NCBI GenBank assembly: GCA_023400055.1 | Contig: JAEXFN010000035.1 | Span: 124,001 to 188,000 of the forward strand | Source: Bacillota bacterium | Lineage (GTDB): Bacteria; Bacillota; UBA4882; UBA8346 | Length of the DNA: 64,000 nucleotides | Reading direction: 5' to 3' | Shown: one piece after another, positions 7,917 through 16,355 of the stretch | Numbering within the stretch: the stretch's first letter is position 1 | How the letters are laid out: each line of letters begins with the position of its first letter | Notes under the pieces: generated by a model | What the model saw: only the letters and a program-made list of their open reading frames with translations | Databases searched by the model: none | Told to the model about the DNA's origin: nothing | Program-made: the position numbers and the translations under genes

Positions 7917-8915
7917 ATGGGGAAAGATTCGATAATCGACGCGAATATCTATGGCCATGTTTTGAAAGAGGACGAAACGAGCCCGGTTCATTCGGATGAC
8001 GCCGAGCAATTGCTTGAAACAGAAATGACCCGCTTGGCACGCTTGTTATGCAGCTATGCTTCGCATGACGGTTTGGCAAGCCTGCCTATCCCCGGTTTAT
8101 ATATTGCCCGCTATTCGGGCCTGGAGCCAGGCTCCACGAAAACTTTTTATTTACCCTCGCTGGGCATTGTCGCGCAAGGGGAAAAATCGATTGCCATCGG
8201 GCAAGCGACATACCGACTCGGCAAGTCCCAGATGATGATGCATCCGCTCGCCCTGCCCGTTGCCCTACAGGCCACCAAGGCCAGTAAATCGGAACCGCTT
8301 CTGGCTGTCCGGTTGGACCTCGACTCGCAAAGAATTGCAGAATTAGTATTGAAAGTATATCCACACGGTCTTCCACCGGTGCATCAATGGAGTGCAGGGT
8401 ATGTTACGGATGCCGATGCGAGCATTGTCAACGCAGTGAGCAGACTCCTAGAATGCTTGCAGAAGCCGGGAGACGCCGAATTGCTCAGTCCGCTCATTAT
8501 GGACGAAATTTTAATTCGCCTCCTGCGCAGTCCTATCGGCATCCATGTCGCGGAAATGGGTTTTACCGACTCGGGGATCCATCGGGTCGCAGCGGCCATT
8601 GCCTGGCTCCGCGAGAATTTTTCACAGCCGATAAAAGTTTCGGACCTTGCTAAACTCACTCATATGAGCGTATCTTCTTTCCACGAACACTTCAAAGCGG
8701 TGACATCGCTGACCCCCGGGCAATATCAAAAAGCGCTGCGCCTTCAGGAAGCGAGACGCCTGATGTTATCCGGCCCAATGGACGCGACCACTGCCTGCCG
8801 AATGGTCGGCTATGTGAGCGACTCCCAGTTTAGCCGCGATTACCGTAGCTTTTTCGGAGCTGCACCGCGAAAAGATATTGCCAGATTGCGCAAGCATTCA
8901 CCGGAACAAAGCTAA
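7917..8915 (+). CDS. AraC-family regulator with AraC_N (YqhC-type) domain
   Basis: Transcription factor of 332 residues. The N-terminal half (YSGLEPGSTKTFYLPSLGIV, then AQGEKSIAIG and the YRLGKSQMMMHPLALPV stretch) is the cupin-like AraC_N domain of YqhC-type regulators. The C-terminal about 100 residues hold two helix-turn-helix motifs (VSDLAKLTHMSVSSFHEHFK and ACRMVGYVSDSQFSRDYRSF). YqhC relatives usually sense reactive aldehydes and activate an oxidoreductase gene. The NADPH/FMN reductase gene at 9276 on the same strand is a plausible target, but 360 bases separate them. Confidence 0.88.
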   Translation: MGKDSIIDANIYGHVLKEDETSPVHSDDAEQLLETEMTRLARLLCSYASHDGLASLPIPGLYIARYSGLEPGSTKTFYLPSLGIVAQGEKSIAIGQATYRLGKSQMMMHPLALPVALQATKASKSEPLLAVRLDLDSQRIAELVLKVYPHGLPPVHQWSAGYVTDADASIVNAVSRLLECLQKPGDAELLSPLIMDEILIRLLRSPIGIHVAEMGFTDSGIHRVAAAIAWLRENFSQPIKVSDLAKLTHMSVSSFHEHFKAVTSLTPGQYQKALRLQEARRLMLSGPMDATTACRMVGYVSDSQFSRDYRSFFGAAPRKDIARLRKHSPEQS

Positions 8916-9275
8916 CAAAGCTGTACCGCAGCACCGGTTTGGTAGCAATTGCCGTTCTTGCTGATTCTCCCAAAAGTGTTTAAGCTCTCATCGTATGCCC
9001 GCTGCCGTTAGGTTGGCGGACTTTTGTCTTGCTGCGTAATCATACCGGAGGACGCAAATTAAAATAGAATCTGGAGAATTAGGCAAAAAGATCGGTCAAA
9101 AAGGCAAATCTGCCAATGCGTGAGCAATTATAATAAATTCATCTTGTAAACCGGCGCTGATTTTTATCAACTCGGCCGGTTAAAGCAACTTTGCCGCTTC
9201 CCGGTTCAGTCGGTTCAGCGGTTCAATCAGTTCAGTCAGTTCAGGTGGATTTACTTTTTTAAGGGGGAAACAAAA
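8916..9275. other. Intergenic region with short TTCAG tandem repeats
   Basis: 360 bases without a gene. The only feature I see is a run of imperfect GGTTCAGT-like repeats at about 9199-9246 just before the ribosome binding site of the next gene. No clear terminator or sigma-A promoter was found. Confidence 0.4.
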
Positions 9276-9842
9276 GTGAAAGTTATGGCTTTTATCGGAA
9301 GCCCGCGGCAAGCTGGGAACACCTCGAAAATTATCGGTTCGATTGGCGCGGGGTTAGCGGAAAGCGGGCATCAGGTCGAAATTTATCGTTTAGCCGATCT
9401 GGACAACAAAGGCTGCAGAGCCTGCGGCGCATGTCAGGCCAATCAAGTGGAATATTGTGCGATTCATGACAAAACCACCGAGCTCTTGCCCAAAATAGCG
9501 AATGCCGACTGTATTATCGTGGGCACACCCGTTTATATGCTGCAAATGAGCGGATATATGAAAAATTTCCTGGATAGGCTGTTTGCGTTTTTCATTCAGT
9601 CTACCTACACTACGAAATACTTGCCGGGCAAGAAATATATGACGGTCACCTGTAGCGGCGCGCCCGCAGCGGCATTCAGGAATGTAACGGAAACTCTAAA
9701 CCAGCTTTTCGGAGACTACTTTAAAATGGAGAATGCCGGCAATATCGTCGCAGGCGATCTGCTGGATAAAGACGATATTATGAAACAGCCGGAGATTTTA
9801 AAGCAAGCCAGGGATATGGGACGAAGATTAAGTTCCAAATGA
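9276..9842 (+). CDS. Flavodoxin-fold NAD(P)H-dependent FMN reductase / iron-sulfur flavoprotein-like
   Basis: 188 residues. The N-terminus MKVMAFIGSPRQAGNTSKII carries the FMN-phosphate loop (GSPRQAGNT), VGTPVYMLQMSGYMKNFLDR is the second flavin-binding segment, and CRACGACQANQVEYC gives a C-x2-C-x2-C-x6-C cysteine set resembling that of iron-sulfur flavoproteins. It probably transfers electrons from NAD(P)H to a quinone or other acceptor; cluster binding is only inferred. GTG start with AAGGGGGA eight bases upstream. It may be controlled by the AraC regulator upstream. Confidence 0.85.
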   Translation: MKVMAFIGSPRQAGNTSKIIGSIGAGLAESGHQVEIYRLADLDNKGCRACGACQANQVEYCAIHDKTTELLPKIANADCIIVGTPVYMLQMSGYMKNFLDRLFAFFIQSTYTTKYLPGKKYMTVTCSGAPAAAFRNVTETLNQLFGDYFKMENAGNIVAGDLLDKDDIMKQPEILKQARDMGRRLSSK

Positions 9843-9881
9843 CAGCGACGCTTGCGAAAAAATAATCCGCCGGAAACTTAA

Positions 9882-10060
9882 AATGATACTTTTCGGGTAC
9901 GAAAACGATACTTCGGACCCGGCTTTTCGGGGTATAATATTCATCATGGAAGTTATTTTTCAGGAGAGTCCGTCGGTGATACCGACGGACTTTCGGTCAT
10001 GGGGCAAAGCTCCCATTGCTCAGGCCCCGCTTTCCCATGCGGAGCTAACTTGATAATCAG
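9882..10060 (-). repeat. ~177-bp interspersed hairpin repeat, copy 2
   Basis: Inverted counterpart of 6211-6387, with the same GTATCGTTTTCGTACCCGAA end, the same AGTCCGTCGGT/ACCGACGGACT hairpin and the same TGATTATCAAGTTAgCTCCGC end when read on the minus strand. The two copies bracket the region containing the main 7.0-7.3 kb array, the AraC gene and the reductase gene. The hairpin could also terminate the reductase transcript. Confidence 0.7.
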
Positions 10061-10104
10061 CTGGAGAAATAGTATCATGATCTCCAGCTGATTACCGGGC
10101 AAGG

Positions 10105-11043
10105 CTAGAATGGAGTATTATCACCGACATAGCAGGCTATGTTGCTATCTAAATACAATTCTTGGAGATGCTCCATTTTTTCATCGGTTATACTCCCCTG
10201 ATCGCTATATTCGTAATATTTGCCCAACTGGGTCCATTTGGTCTGCCCCAGCCGGTGAAACTTAAGCAGATTCATTTCGTACAAAGAATTTTGGTTCATG
10301 AACTCAATCAGTTGATGGGCGTTTTCATCGCTATCATTAAATCCCGCGATAACCGGCTGCCTTAGAATAAGCCGCCCCTGCCAAGCGGACTTTTGAAGCG
10401 CCGCAATGTTTGAAAGAATTAAATCGTTATCAACGCCGGTCCCTTCTTTATGCTTTTCCCGGTCCATATTCTTCACATCGATGAATGCGAAATCGATGTA
10501 GGCCAGCGCTTCTAAAAATATGGCTTGTTTGATATGGGCACTGGTCTCAATGGCGGTGTGGATCTGGAGCCCGCGACACTTTTTTAACACCTCAACCAGA
10601 AATTCATGATGCAGTAACGGGTCTCCTCCGGTGAATGTCACTCCCCCATCGGAACCCCAATTGTTGAAATCGCGTCGCAAGATGGATATGAGCTCATCGA
10701 CCGTATATTCCTTCACGCACTGCTTCAAAGCATTATTGGGACAGATGTCGACACACTCAAAAGTCTCACACCTTTGGCAGATTTCCCAGGTTATATTCGG
10801 TTTGCCATTTTCGGCAAACTTGAGCGAGTGGTGCGGGCATACATTGCTGCATGCCCGGCAACCCTTCTCCCATTTGCAGACGCTTTCTGCAAACATAACG
10901 TGTTTTTTCATCAGCCAACTTTCGGGATTGGAACACCACTTGCATTGCAGGGGACAGCCGGTAAAAAATACGTTGGTCCTGCAGCCCGGCCCGTCATGGA
11001 CACAAAAACTCTGGATGTCAAATATCAAGCCCTTTTTCGTCAT
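10105..11043 (-). CDS. hpdA: 4-hydroxyphenylacetate decarboxylase activating enzyme (radical SAM)
   Basis: 312-residue glycyl-radical-enzyme activase. The radical-SAM cluster motif CPLQCKWC (C-x3-C-x2-C) follows FDIQSFCVHDGPGCRT, and two ferredoxin-like cysteine sets follow (CKWEKGCRACSNVCPHH; CQRCETFECVDICPNN), as in HpdA-type activases. It cleaves SAM to abstract hydrogen from Gly873 of HpdB. The start is ATG 11043, after AGGAAGG; a 72-residue upstream extension is arginine/proline-rich, overlaps hpdC in another frame and is rejected. Last gene of hpdB-hpdC-hpdA. Confidence 0.93.
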   Translation of the reverse strand: MTKKGLIFDIQSFCVHDGPGCRTNVFFTGCPLQCKWCSNPESWLMKKHVMFAESVCKWEKGCRACSNVCPHHSLKFAENGKPNITWEICQRCETFECVDICPNNALKQCVKEYTVDELISILRRDFNNWGSDGGVTFTGGDPLLHHEFLVEVLKKCRGLQIHTAIETSAHIKQAIFLEALAYIDFAFIDVKNMDREKHKEGTGVDNDLILSNIAALQKSAWQGRLILRQPVIAGFNDSDENAHQLIEFMNQNSLYEMNLLKFHRLGQTKWTQLGKYYEYSDQGSITDEKMEHLQELYLDSNIACYVGDNTPF

Positions 11044-11053
11044 TGTAACCTTC

Positions 11054-11314
11054 CTATGATGCTTTATAACCGGAACAGCCCGAAGCTCCGCAGGTGGAAT
11101 AGGCCCAAAATTCTTTTTCCAGGCCGGTACAGGTCCCCAGCCCGTATTTATCGGGATTGGCGAAATTCTGGCAATTGCCGCATTTTTCAGCCGGCTTGAA
11201 GGCGGGGCAAGCCTGGCTCCCCTCGCCATCGATCGGCACGATGCTCTTGTAAATTGCACACATTCCTTTTTCGCAATCTAAGTTTATATAATTTTTGCAA
11301 TCATAGTGGCGCAT
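11054..11314 (-). CDS. hpdC: 4-hydroxyphenylacetate decarboxylase small subunit
   Basis: 86 residues with eleven cysteines in three groups (HYDCKNYINLDCEKGMC, ACPAFKPAEKCGNC, GTCTGL...STCGASGC), the HpdC pattern that binds two [4Fe-4S] clusters and forms the hetero-octamer with HpdB. A small subunit distinguishes 4-hydroxyphenylacetate decarboxylases from the related indoleacetate and phenylacetate decarboxylases, which are known to lack it. GTG and ATG starts are adjacent (11317, 11314); ATG is preferred because it lies eight bases from GGAGGG. Confidence 0.93.
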   Translation of the reverse strand: MRHYDCKNYINLDCEKGMCAIYKSIVPIDGEGSQACPAFKPAEKCGNCQNFANPDKYGLGTCTGLEKEFWAYSTCGASGCSGYKAS

Positions 11315-11357
11315 CACGAATACCCTCCATTCATTCTTATCGCTTAATTTTTAATGC

Positions 11358-14051
11358 TTAGACATCATATTCGGTCCGATAAATCACTTCATCCTGAATC
11401 GGTTTACCGATCTCACACCAGTATTGGGTAAACCCGGCTACCCGGACCATCAGGTCTCTGTAACTCTCGGGTTTCTTCTGGGCATCCCTCAACGTATTGG
11501 AATCGATGACGTTGAACTGAACGTGGAAACCGCCTTTCCGCATGTAAGCGCGGATAATATCGAGCAGTTTCCGGGTCCCGTTAATACCCCTAACCGCCGT
11601 CGGATGAAGCTTTAAGTTCATCTGTGAATTCTGTTCCATGGAGTGATCATAAACCGATGCGGATTCGAAAATAGCGTAAACGCCGTTCTTATCCGTTCCT
11701 GCCGCCGCCGACAGCGAACCGTCTGAATAGGTCGTGCCCGCCAGTCTTCCATCGGCCGTCGCTAATGTTACAAAGCCTTGCGGGCCATGGGTCGATACGG
11801 AAATCTGACACATGTACTCGGGTTTGCCGTAGTATGAAGTAAATTGATGGCACAAATCAAACATGTAATATTCATAATCCTTTAAAATATCATCCGCATA
11901 CTTATCGGCATTCCCGTACTTCGGCGCATTTACACATGCGGCATAGATCTTTTCGTATTTCGGACTGTCTTGGGTACTCTCTTTATAATCCGGTGAGAAT
12001 ACGCCCGTTTCATACGCGGTCTTAAATCCGAAATTGTTAATCATGGCATCGGTCATTTCCTCGATGGTGAACTTCTTTTCATCGAAAACATTTTTCTTAA
12101 TGGATGCCAAAGAATTGATGAAGGTGATCGTACCACAAGACTCGAAATTGATAGTTCCATTGTATCTTGAACCCATCGCGCCAATATCTTGGCCTTTTTT
12201 GAAGCAGTCCGGCTTCAACAACGAAGCAACGGCCGGCATATTCTGTTTTCGCCAGAGATCCATCTGAACGTTGTTGATCCGATTCAGAATATCATAAGTC
12301 AGTTCGAGATATTTCTTCCATTGGTCCAGCATGGTTTCATAAGAATCGATCTTTCTGTTATGCGGCGGATAGACCCGTTTCCCGGTTCGCTTATCCAAAC
12401 CGTTGGTCAAAACGAGTTCCAGTATTTTCACTAACCCGATAAAATGGACCCCTGTGCCGGCGGTAGGTCCCGCCCCGCCCGGAATCATGGTTACTTTGCC
12501 GTTATAATGCAGGGGTTGGAAACATCCGGGCGAGGATTCCAGACAGCCTCCGAGGCACCATGCCCTGGCATCGTAAAGATCCATGCCTTCCGGACCGTAT
12601 TGCCTCAACATGAAGTTCATGCCGGTCTGATTATTCATCCACGCTGGATAGCCAAGGCCGAGTTTGGTACAAGAAGCGGCCTTCATCAGGAAGTCTTCCG
12701 GTGTTTTTTCATCGTACAGTACACTCAGCGTCGGCTGCGGCGTTTTATTTCTCATCCCCGCTTCGATAATCAAATATTCCAAAGGAGTAACCGCTGTCAA
12801 GCCATCGTAATTTTGCCCGCCCATGGAAAGATTGTTAAACGTATTGCCGGAGAGAACGCCGCCGGATACGCCCGCTGATGCGAAACACTCAATACAGGTA
12901 ATTTTAATTCGGTAAAGCTCAAGCAGTTCGATGATGTCTTCATCGGTCATAACGCCGTCTTCGATGTCTTTCTCGTAGAAAGGCTGCAGCACTTGACCCA
13001 GTCTGCCGATGGATTGACCGGATTGCGGATCTTCATTGACGACGCCCAAATGACAGCAAAGTGTAATCTGAATCGCTTCCCAGAAATTGGCGGGTTTTCT
13101 GTGCGCCACGTTGTGCATGACTTCGGCGACTTTTTGATAGTTGGCTTTCAATGCGGCATCCGGCTCGACGGATGCCAAATATTCCGCCCGTTTGGCGTGG
13201 TTTTCACACCAAGCGCTCAACCCTTGGGTAATTTCTTTCATTGCGACATAGTAGTAAGCCCTGCTCATTCCGAGTATGCCGTCAGTGCCCGCTTCTCCCA
13301 TCAATTCAGCGATTTTTTCGTCACACAGCTTGATGATTCCGTCAAAGCCATATTCCAGCGGCAAATAATAATTGATGACTTCCCGTCCCTGCGGGATTGC
13401 CCAGGAATCGAACATGCAAACGACTGCGTCCATAATCCGTTGTTCCAGATCATAACCGGGCGTCAGCTTGGCATATTTGGCGCTCAAGTCCTCAATGGAA
13501 ATTCCTTCCCAAGGCTTAGCCGTTTTAACCAGAACCGGAATTTCTTCCTTGCGCATGCCGAACTTTTTGGCAATCGAAATAACGTTGCCGTAACTTTGCG
13601 TAACGTTACCTCCGCCGGCGCCGACGACGCTGACTGCGTCCGCTTCACTCATGGCCGGCGCATCGACTTCGTCCATTAACGCTTTCGCCTGGGCATTAAA
13701 GAAACTCGCACAGATCCAGGGAAACGGGAATGCGCCCCGGACATTTTTGGTTTTGTTCATCACAATTTTTTCATCAGGCAAGATCGTCGGCGTCATGTGC
13801 GCTAAGCAAGCAGCCATGGCTTTGGCTCTTCTTACGATCGTTATCTCGCCGTCATTTTCCCACCAGGTCCTGTTGTACCAGTAGGGCGCTTCCATATCGG
13901 CGCTGACTTTTAAAGTGTAATAGACCTCCATGAGCTTTTTGGTACTCTCTTTTGCTTCGGGAATTTCGGAATCGGTGATGTTGTTGTCCACCTCCTCCAT
14001 TTTTATGCCGCGATTCTTTAAGACATCTTGAAGTTTGCTGTCCAAACCCAT
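11358..14051 (-). CDS. hpdB: 4-hydroxyphenylacetate decarboxylase large (glycyl radical) subunit
   Basis: 897-residue glycyl radical enzyme that decarboxylates 4-hydroxyphenylacetate, a tyrosine fermentation product, to p-cresol. The key residues fall at the numbering known for the clostridial enzyme: the thiyl Cys503 and Glu505 (GGCLESSPG), His536 (GTGVHFIGL), Glu637 (INFESCG) and radical Gly873 (RVAGFTQYW), with the expected C-terminal tail of 24 residues. ATG after AAGGAGG. First gene of hpdB-hpdC-hpdA, with an MFS transporter gene 290 bases upstream on the same strand. An inverted repeat and a regulatory-like motif lie just upstream. Confidence 0.95.
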   Translation of the reverse strand: MGLDSKLQDVLKNRGIKMEEVDNNITDSEIPEAKESTKKLMEVYYTLKVSADMEAPYWYNRTWWENDGEITIVRRAKAMAACLAHMTPTILPDEKIVMNKTKNVRGAFPFPWICASFFNAQAKALMDEVDAPAMSEADAVSVVGAGGGNVTQSYGNVISIAKKFGMRKEEIPVLVKTAKPWEGISIEDLSAKYAKLTPGYDLEQRIMDAVVCMFDSWAIPQGREVINYYLPLEYGFDGIIKLCDEKIAELMGEAGTDGILGMSRAYYYVAMKEITQGLSAWCENHAKRAEYLASVEPDAALKANYQKVAEVMHNVAHRKPANFWEAIQITLCCHLGVVNEDPQSGQSIGRLGQVLQPFYEKDIEDGVMTDEDIIELLELYRIKITCIECFASAGVSGGVLSGNTFNNLSMGGQNYDGLTAVTPLEYLIIEAGMRNKTPQPTLSVLYDEKTPEDFLMKAASCTKLGLGYPAWMNNQTGMNFMLRQYGPEGMDLYDARAWCLGGCLESSPGCFQPLHYNGKVTMIPGGAGPTAGTGVHFIGLVKILELVLTNGLDKRTGKRVYPPHNRKIDSYETMLDQWKKYLELTYDILNRINNVQMDLWRKQNMPAVASLLKPDCFKKGQDIGAMGSRYNGTINFESCGTITFINSLASIKKNVFDEKKFTIEEMTDAMINNFGFKTAYETGVFSPDYKESTQDSPKYEKIYAACVNAPKYGNADKYADDILKDYEYYMFDLCHQFTSYYGKPEYMCQISVSTHGPQGFVTLATADGRLAGTTYSDGSLSAAAGTDKNGVYAIFESASVYDHSMEQNSQMNLKLHPTAVRGINGTRKLLDIIRAYMRKGGFHVQFNVIDSNTLRDAQKKPESYRDLMVRVAGFTQYWCEIGKPIQDEVIYRTEYDV

Positions 14052-14122
14052 TTTTTAAATGCCTCCTTATTTTATGCCATGTACCATGGTTTTTTACGAT
14101 AAGGTATCTTGAAGCTTACTAC

Positions 14123-14168
14123 ATATGTTGCAATAAGTTTTGGTACCTTCAGAATCATTGCAACATAT
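14123..14168. promoter_or_regulatory. 12-bp inverted repeat upstream of hpdB
   Basis: ATATGTTGCAAT (14123-14134) and ATTGCAACATAT (14157-14168) are perfect inverted arms 22 bases apart, about 70 bases upstream of hpdB. GTTGCAATAAGT within it resembles GTTGTAATAA motifs upstream of the MFS gene (15878) and the REC/HD-GYP gene (17401). It could be an operator or the hairpin of an attenuator. Confidence 0.5.
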
Positions 14169-14178
14169 TTCCTTGATT

Positions 14179-14271
14179 CATAAGTTGAAATAAATACCGC
14201 GCTTCGTCCTTTTCCAGCCATGCCTTACGGATGGAAAAGCTTATTCAAAAATTTATTTCAACTTATATGGC
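14179..14271. repeat. Nested palindromic repeat element, copy 2
   Basis: Arms CATAAGTTGAAATAAAT (14179-14195) and ATTTATTTCAACTTATATG (14251-14269) with an inner CTTTTCCA/TGGAAAAG stem. The outer arm is identical to that of the element at 1674-1757, in opposite orientation. It sits between the MFS gene and hpdB. Directly beyond it (14280-14263, minus strand) is a five-codon remnant frame with its own AAAGGAGG and ATG-GGC-TTA, resembling the hpdB start. Confidence 0.6.
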
Positions 14272-14337
14272 TAAGCCCATTTTGTAAATACCTCCTTTTT
14301 GCCTTCCGTAATTAAAAATAACCAACGGATGCAGGAT

Positions 14338-15657
14338 TCATGAAGATGGGTCACCGGTTATATTTAATTTGGTAGTCTCCGCCGCAGTTTTTATATTTGC
14401 CGGTTTAACTACGATGGGCAGTAAAGTTGCGCATACCAAAGAAATGATAAAGGCACCAAGGGCAGCCAAAAACGAATTGGTATAATTTCCAAAGACGTCA
14501 TACAAATAGCCACCTACAAAACTGCCGGCCGCCGGACCGATGCCCATGATGATCAGAGTCGCCAAACCCCAAATCTTGCCCAAGGATTTTCTCCCGAAAA
14601 CAGAACCGGCATAACCGGCGCAGCCGCCCGGTTCAATCGCCCAATAACAGGCAAACACTAAGGAGGCGATTGCCGCAAAAACGATTGAATGGCGCGATAA
14701 TAACAGGAAGATCAGGGCAATAATACCGAGGGCAGGGGATATAATCAGCATTATTTTTCTTCCCTTTACTTCATTGCCAACTTTGTCGACAATTTTGTCT
14801 GCTACAATTCCCAATAACGGCATAGTAAAGATCCCTGCAATTCCTATTACTATATATAAATTGGTCGCGGTATTTAAAGATAGGTGTATATCATTGACCC
14901 AATAATGAACGACCTGTGTCCAAACCAGAAATTCCGCAAATACACAGGTACAAAAACAGATAATATCTCCCCATATTGCAAATTTAGAGAAAGCCTCTTT
15001 GACACTCCATAAATATTCGGACTCCGCTTTGTCATTTTTGGCTCCCGGATTCGTACCGACCGGGAGCAAGTCATAATTTTCAGGACTTTTTTTGGTTACC
15101 AGGGCAGCGATGACCAAGGCGATCAGCACGACGGCCGACAAGCCGCGCATCGCTATTCTCCAATTCATCGTCGTTAAAATGCTCTTCAGACCCAAACTGA
15201 TAATGGCTTGCCCCAACGGAGCTCCTGCGAAAGCGATTCCCCACATTGTTCCATAGCTTTTTCCGACATACCATTTTCGAACCGAAACCGTTGATGTAAC
15301 CCAAAGCATCCCCGTTCCTATCCCCGCAAATATTGCATAAGGGATTAGATAACTTAAATATGAGGTCGCCATACTGGTAATCCAAAAACCCAGCGCGGCA
15401 CAGACTGCTCCGACCGCATAACACGGTCTCGTCCCCCATCGATCAAGGATCATGCCGCTGAAATACGCAGTAATTGCATAAATAGTCATCATTAACGAAT
15501 AACCGGTTGATAACGCAGACACGCTTAAGCCCATATCCTTATTCATGGGCCCCAACAGTATTGAAAATGAAGTTCGATATCCAAATAATACGAAAACGGC
15601 CAGAAAAGAAGATAATACGACCATATAACCTAATTTTTTTTGTTTATCTTCATCCAT
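14338..15657 (-). CDS. MFS transporter, probably for an aromatic acid
   Basis: 439-residue major facilitator with about twelve membrane segments, the loop 2-3 motif GMILDRWGTRPCYAVGAV and an oxalate/formate-antiporter-like layout. Start ATG after GGAGGATAAAA. It precedes hpdBCA on the same strand, so uptake of 4-hydroxyphenylacetate or export of a product is the likely job. This is inferred from context only; the family itself transports many organic acids. Confidence 0.85.
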   Translation of the reverse strand: MDEDKQKKLGYMVVLSSFLAVFVLFGYRTSFSILLGPMNKDMGLSVSALSTGYSLMMTIYAITAYFSGMILDRWGTRPCYAVGAVCAALGFWITSMATSYLSYLIPYAIFAGIGTGMLWVTSTVSVRKWYVGKSYGTMWGIAFAGAPLGQAIISLGLKSILTTMNWRIAMRGLSAVVLIALVIAALVTKKSPENYDLLPVGTNPGAKNDKAESEYLWSVKEAFSKFAIWGDIICFCTCVFAEFLVWTQVVHYWVNDIHLSLNTATNLYIVIGIAGIFTMPLLGIVADKIVDKVGNEVKGRKIMLIISPALGIIALIFLLLSRHSIVFAAIASLVFACYWAIEPGGCAGYAGSVFGRKSLGKIWGLATLIIMGIGPAAGSFVGGYLYDVFGNYTNSFLAALGAFIISLVCATLLPIVVKPANIKTAAETTKLNITGDPSS

Positions 15658-15873
15658 TTTTATCCTCCAATTAATGATTCTCAGAGTGGTCCGTTCTTTT
15701 AGATTCTCGTTATTTTTAGCATTTTCGTCGGTTGTATTCTGCTTTTCCAGATTTTAAAACATATCCTGTTTTTATCTCATGAATGACCCCACCTTTTTTA
15801 TTTTTTAGCATTTTTTATATGTTCCCAAACCTGTTATAACTATAGTTCGATTGCCAATGATTTAAAATCAACC

Positions 15874-15923
15874 TAGGGTTGTAATAAGTACCTACATCCG
15901 TTAAAGACTACAACTGCAGTCTT
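15874..15923. promoter_or_regulatory. Candidate regulator site upstream of the MFS gene
   Basis: GTTGTAATAAGTACCTA (15878-15894) and AAGACT...AGTCTT, which contains CTACAACTGCAGTC (15904-15923). Both parts recur upstream of the REC/HD-GYP gene as GTTGTAATAAATGCTTA (17401) and GACTTTAGTTGTAG (17435, opposite orientation). Shared spacing and sequence suggest one regulator for both units; the PocR-LuxR protein at 19895 is the obvious candidate. Confidence 0.5.
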
Positions 15924-15979
15924 AAATTCCTTACAAATATTGTAAAAGATTATCGAAAAGAATAGAAAACGAAGATTTT

Positions 15980-16168
15980 ATGCGCTTTATGACCGCATTT
16001 ACTATCTTGGTATTGTTCTGGAGCTGGAAGGAAGTTAAAAAAACGGAGAGGGCGCGGGAGCAAATTAGAAACTATCGCGATTTTGAACGAAAGAGAGTAC
16101 AGAAATTTCTTGAGGAAATAGATGGAGAGCGGCGATCTCTGGGGATACCCAGTGGAAAGGGGGAGTAA
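15980..16168 (+). CDS. Possible small membrane-anchored protein (62 aa)
   Basis: Frame MRFMTAFTILVLFWSWKEVK followed by a highly charged helix (KKTERAREQIRNYRDFERKR and on). One N-terminal hydrophobic segment plus a basic amphipathic tail is a believable small-protein design. The ribosome binding site is weak (GAAGA) and I recognise no family. It lies alone in the 700-base gap between the MFS gene and the REC/HD-GYP gene, on the opposite strand. Confidence 0.35.
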   Translation: MRFMTAFTILVLFWSWKEVKKTERAREQIRNYRDFERKRVQKFLEEIDGERRSLGIPSGKGE

Positions 16169-16257
16169 TTCAGCAAGCGTGTAAAATAGTTATTGAATCG
16201 ATATTTAAAGCAAACTTTCGAGAATTCTTATATCCGGGTCTGAGCAATATATTATGA

Positions 16258-16290
16258 TAAAAATATTCCGCAATAATATTATTGCGGAAA
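16258..16290 (-). terminator. Terminator after the REC/HD-GYP gene
   Basis: TTCCGCAATAAT/ATTATTGCGGAA is a perfect 24-bp palindrome, followed on the minus strand by ATATTTTTAT, 66 bases beyond the stop codon. Confidence 0.65.
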
Positions 16291-16355
16291 TCACTCAAAT
16301 CATAAGTTTTTCTTTTATTTTGTAAAATGTTTGAATCGGGTAAAAGCCGCCGGAA

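Noticed and set aside
10105..11259. Long N-terminal extension of hpdA
   Set aside because: The extra 72 residues overlap hpdC, are of antisense-like composition and have no start signal; the radical SAM protein starts at ATG 11043 after AGGAAGG.
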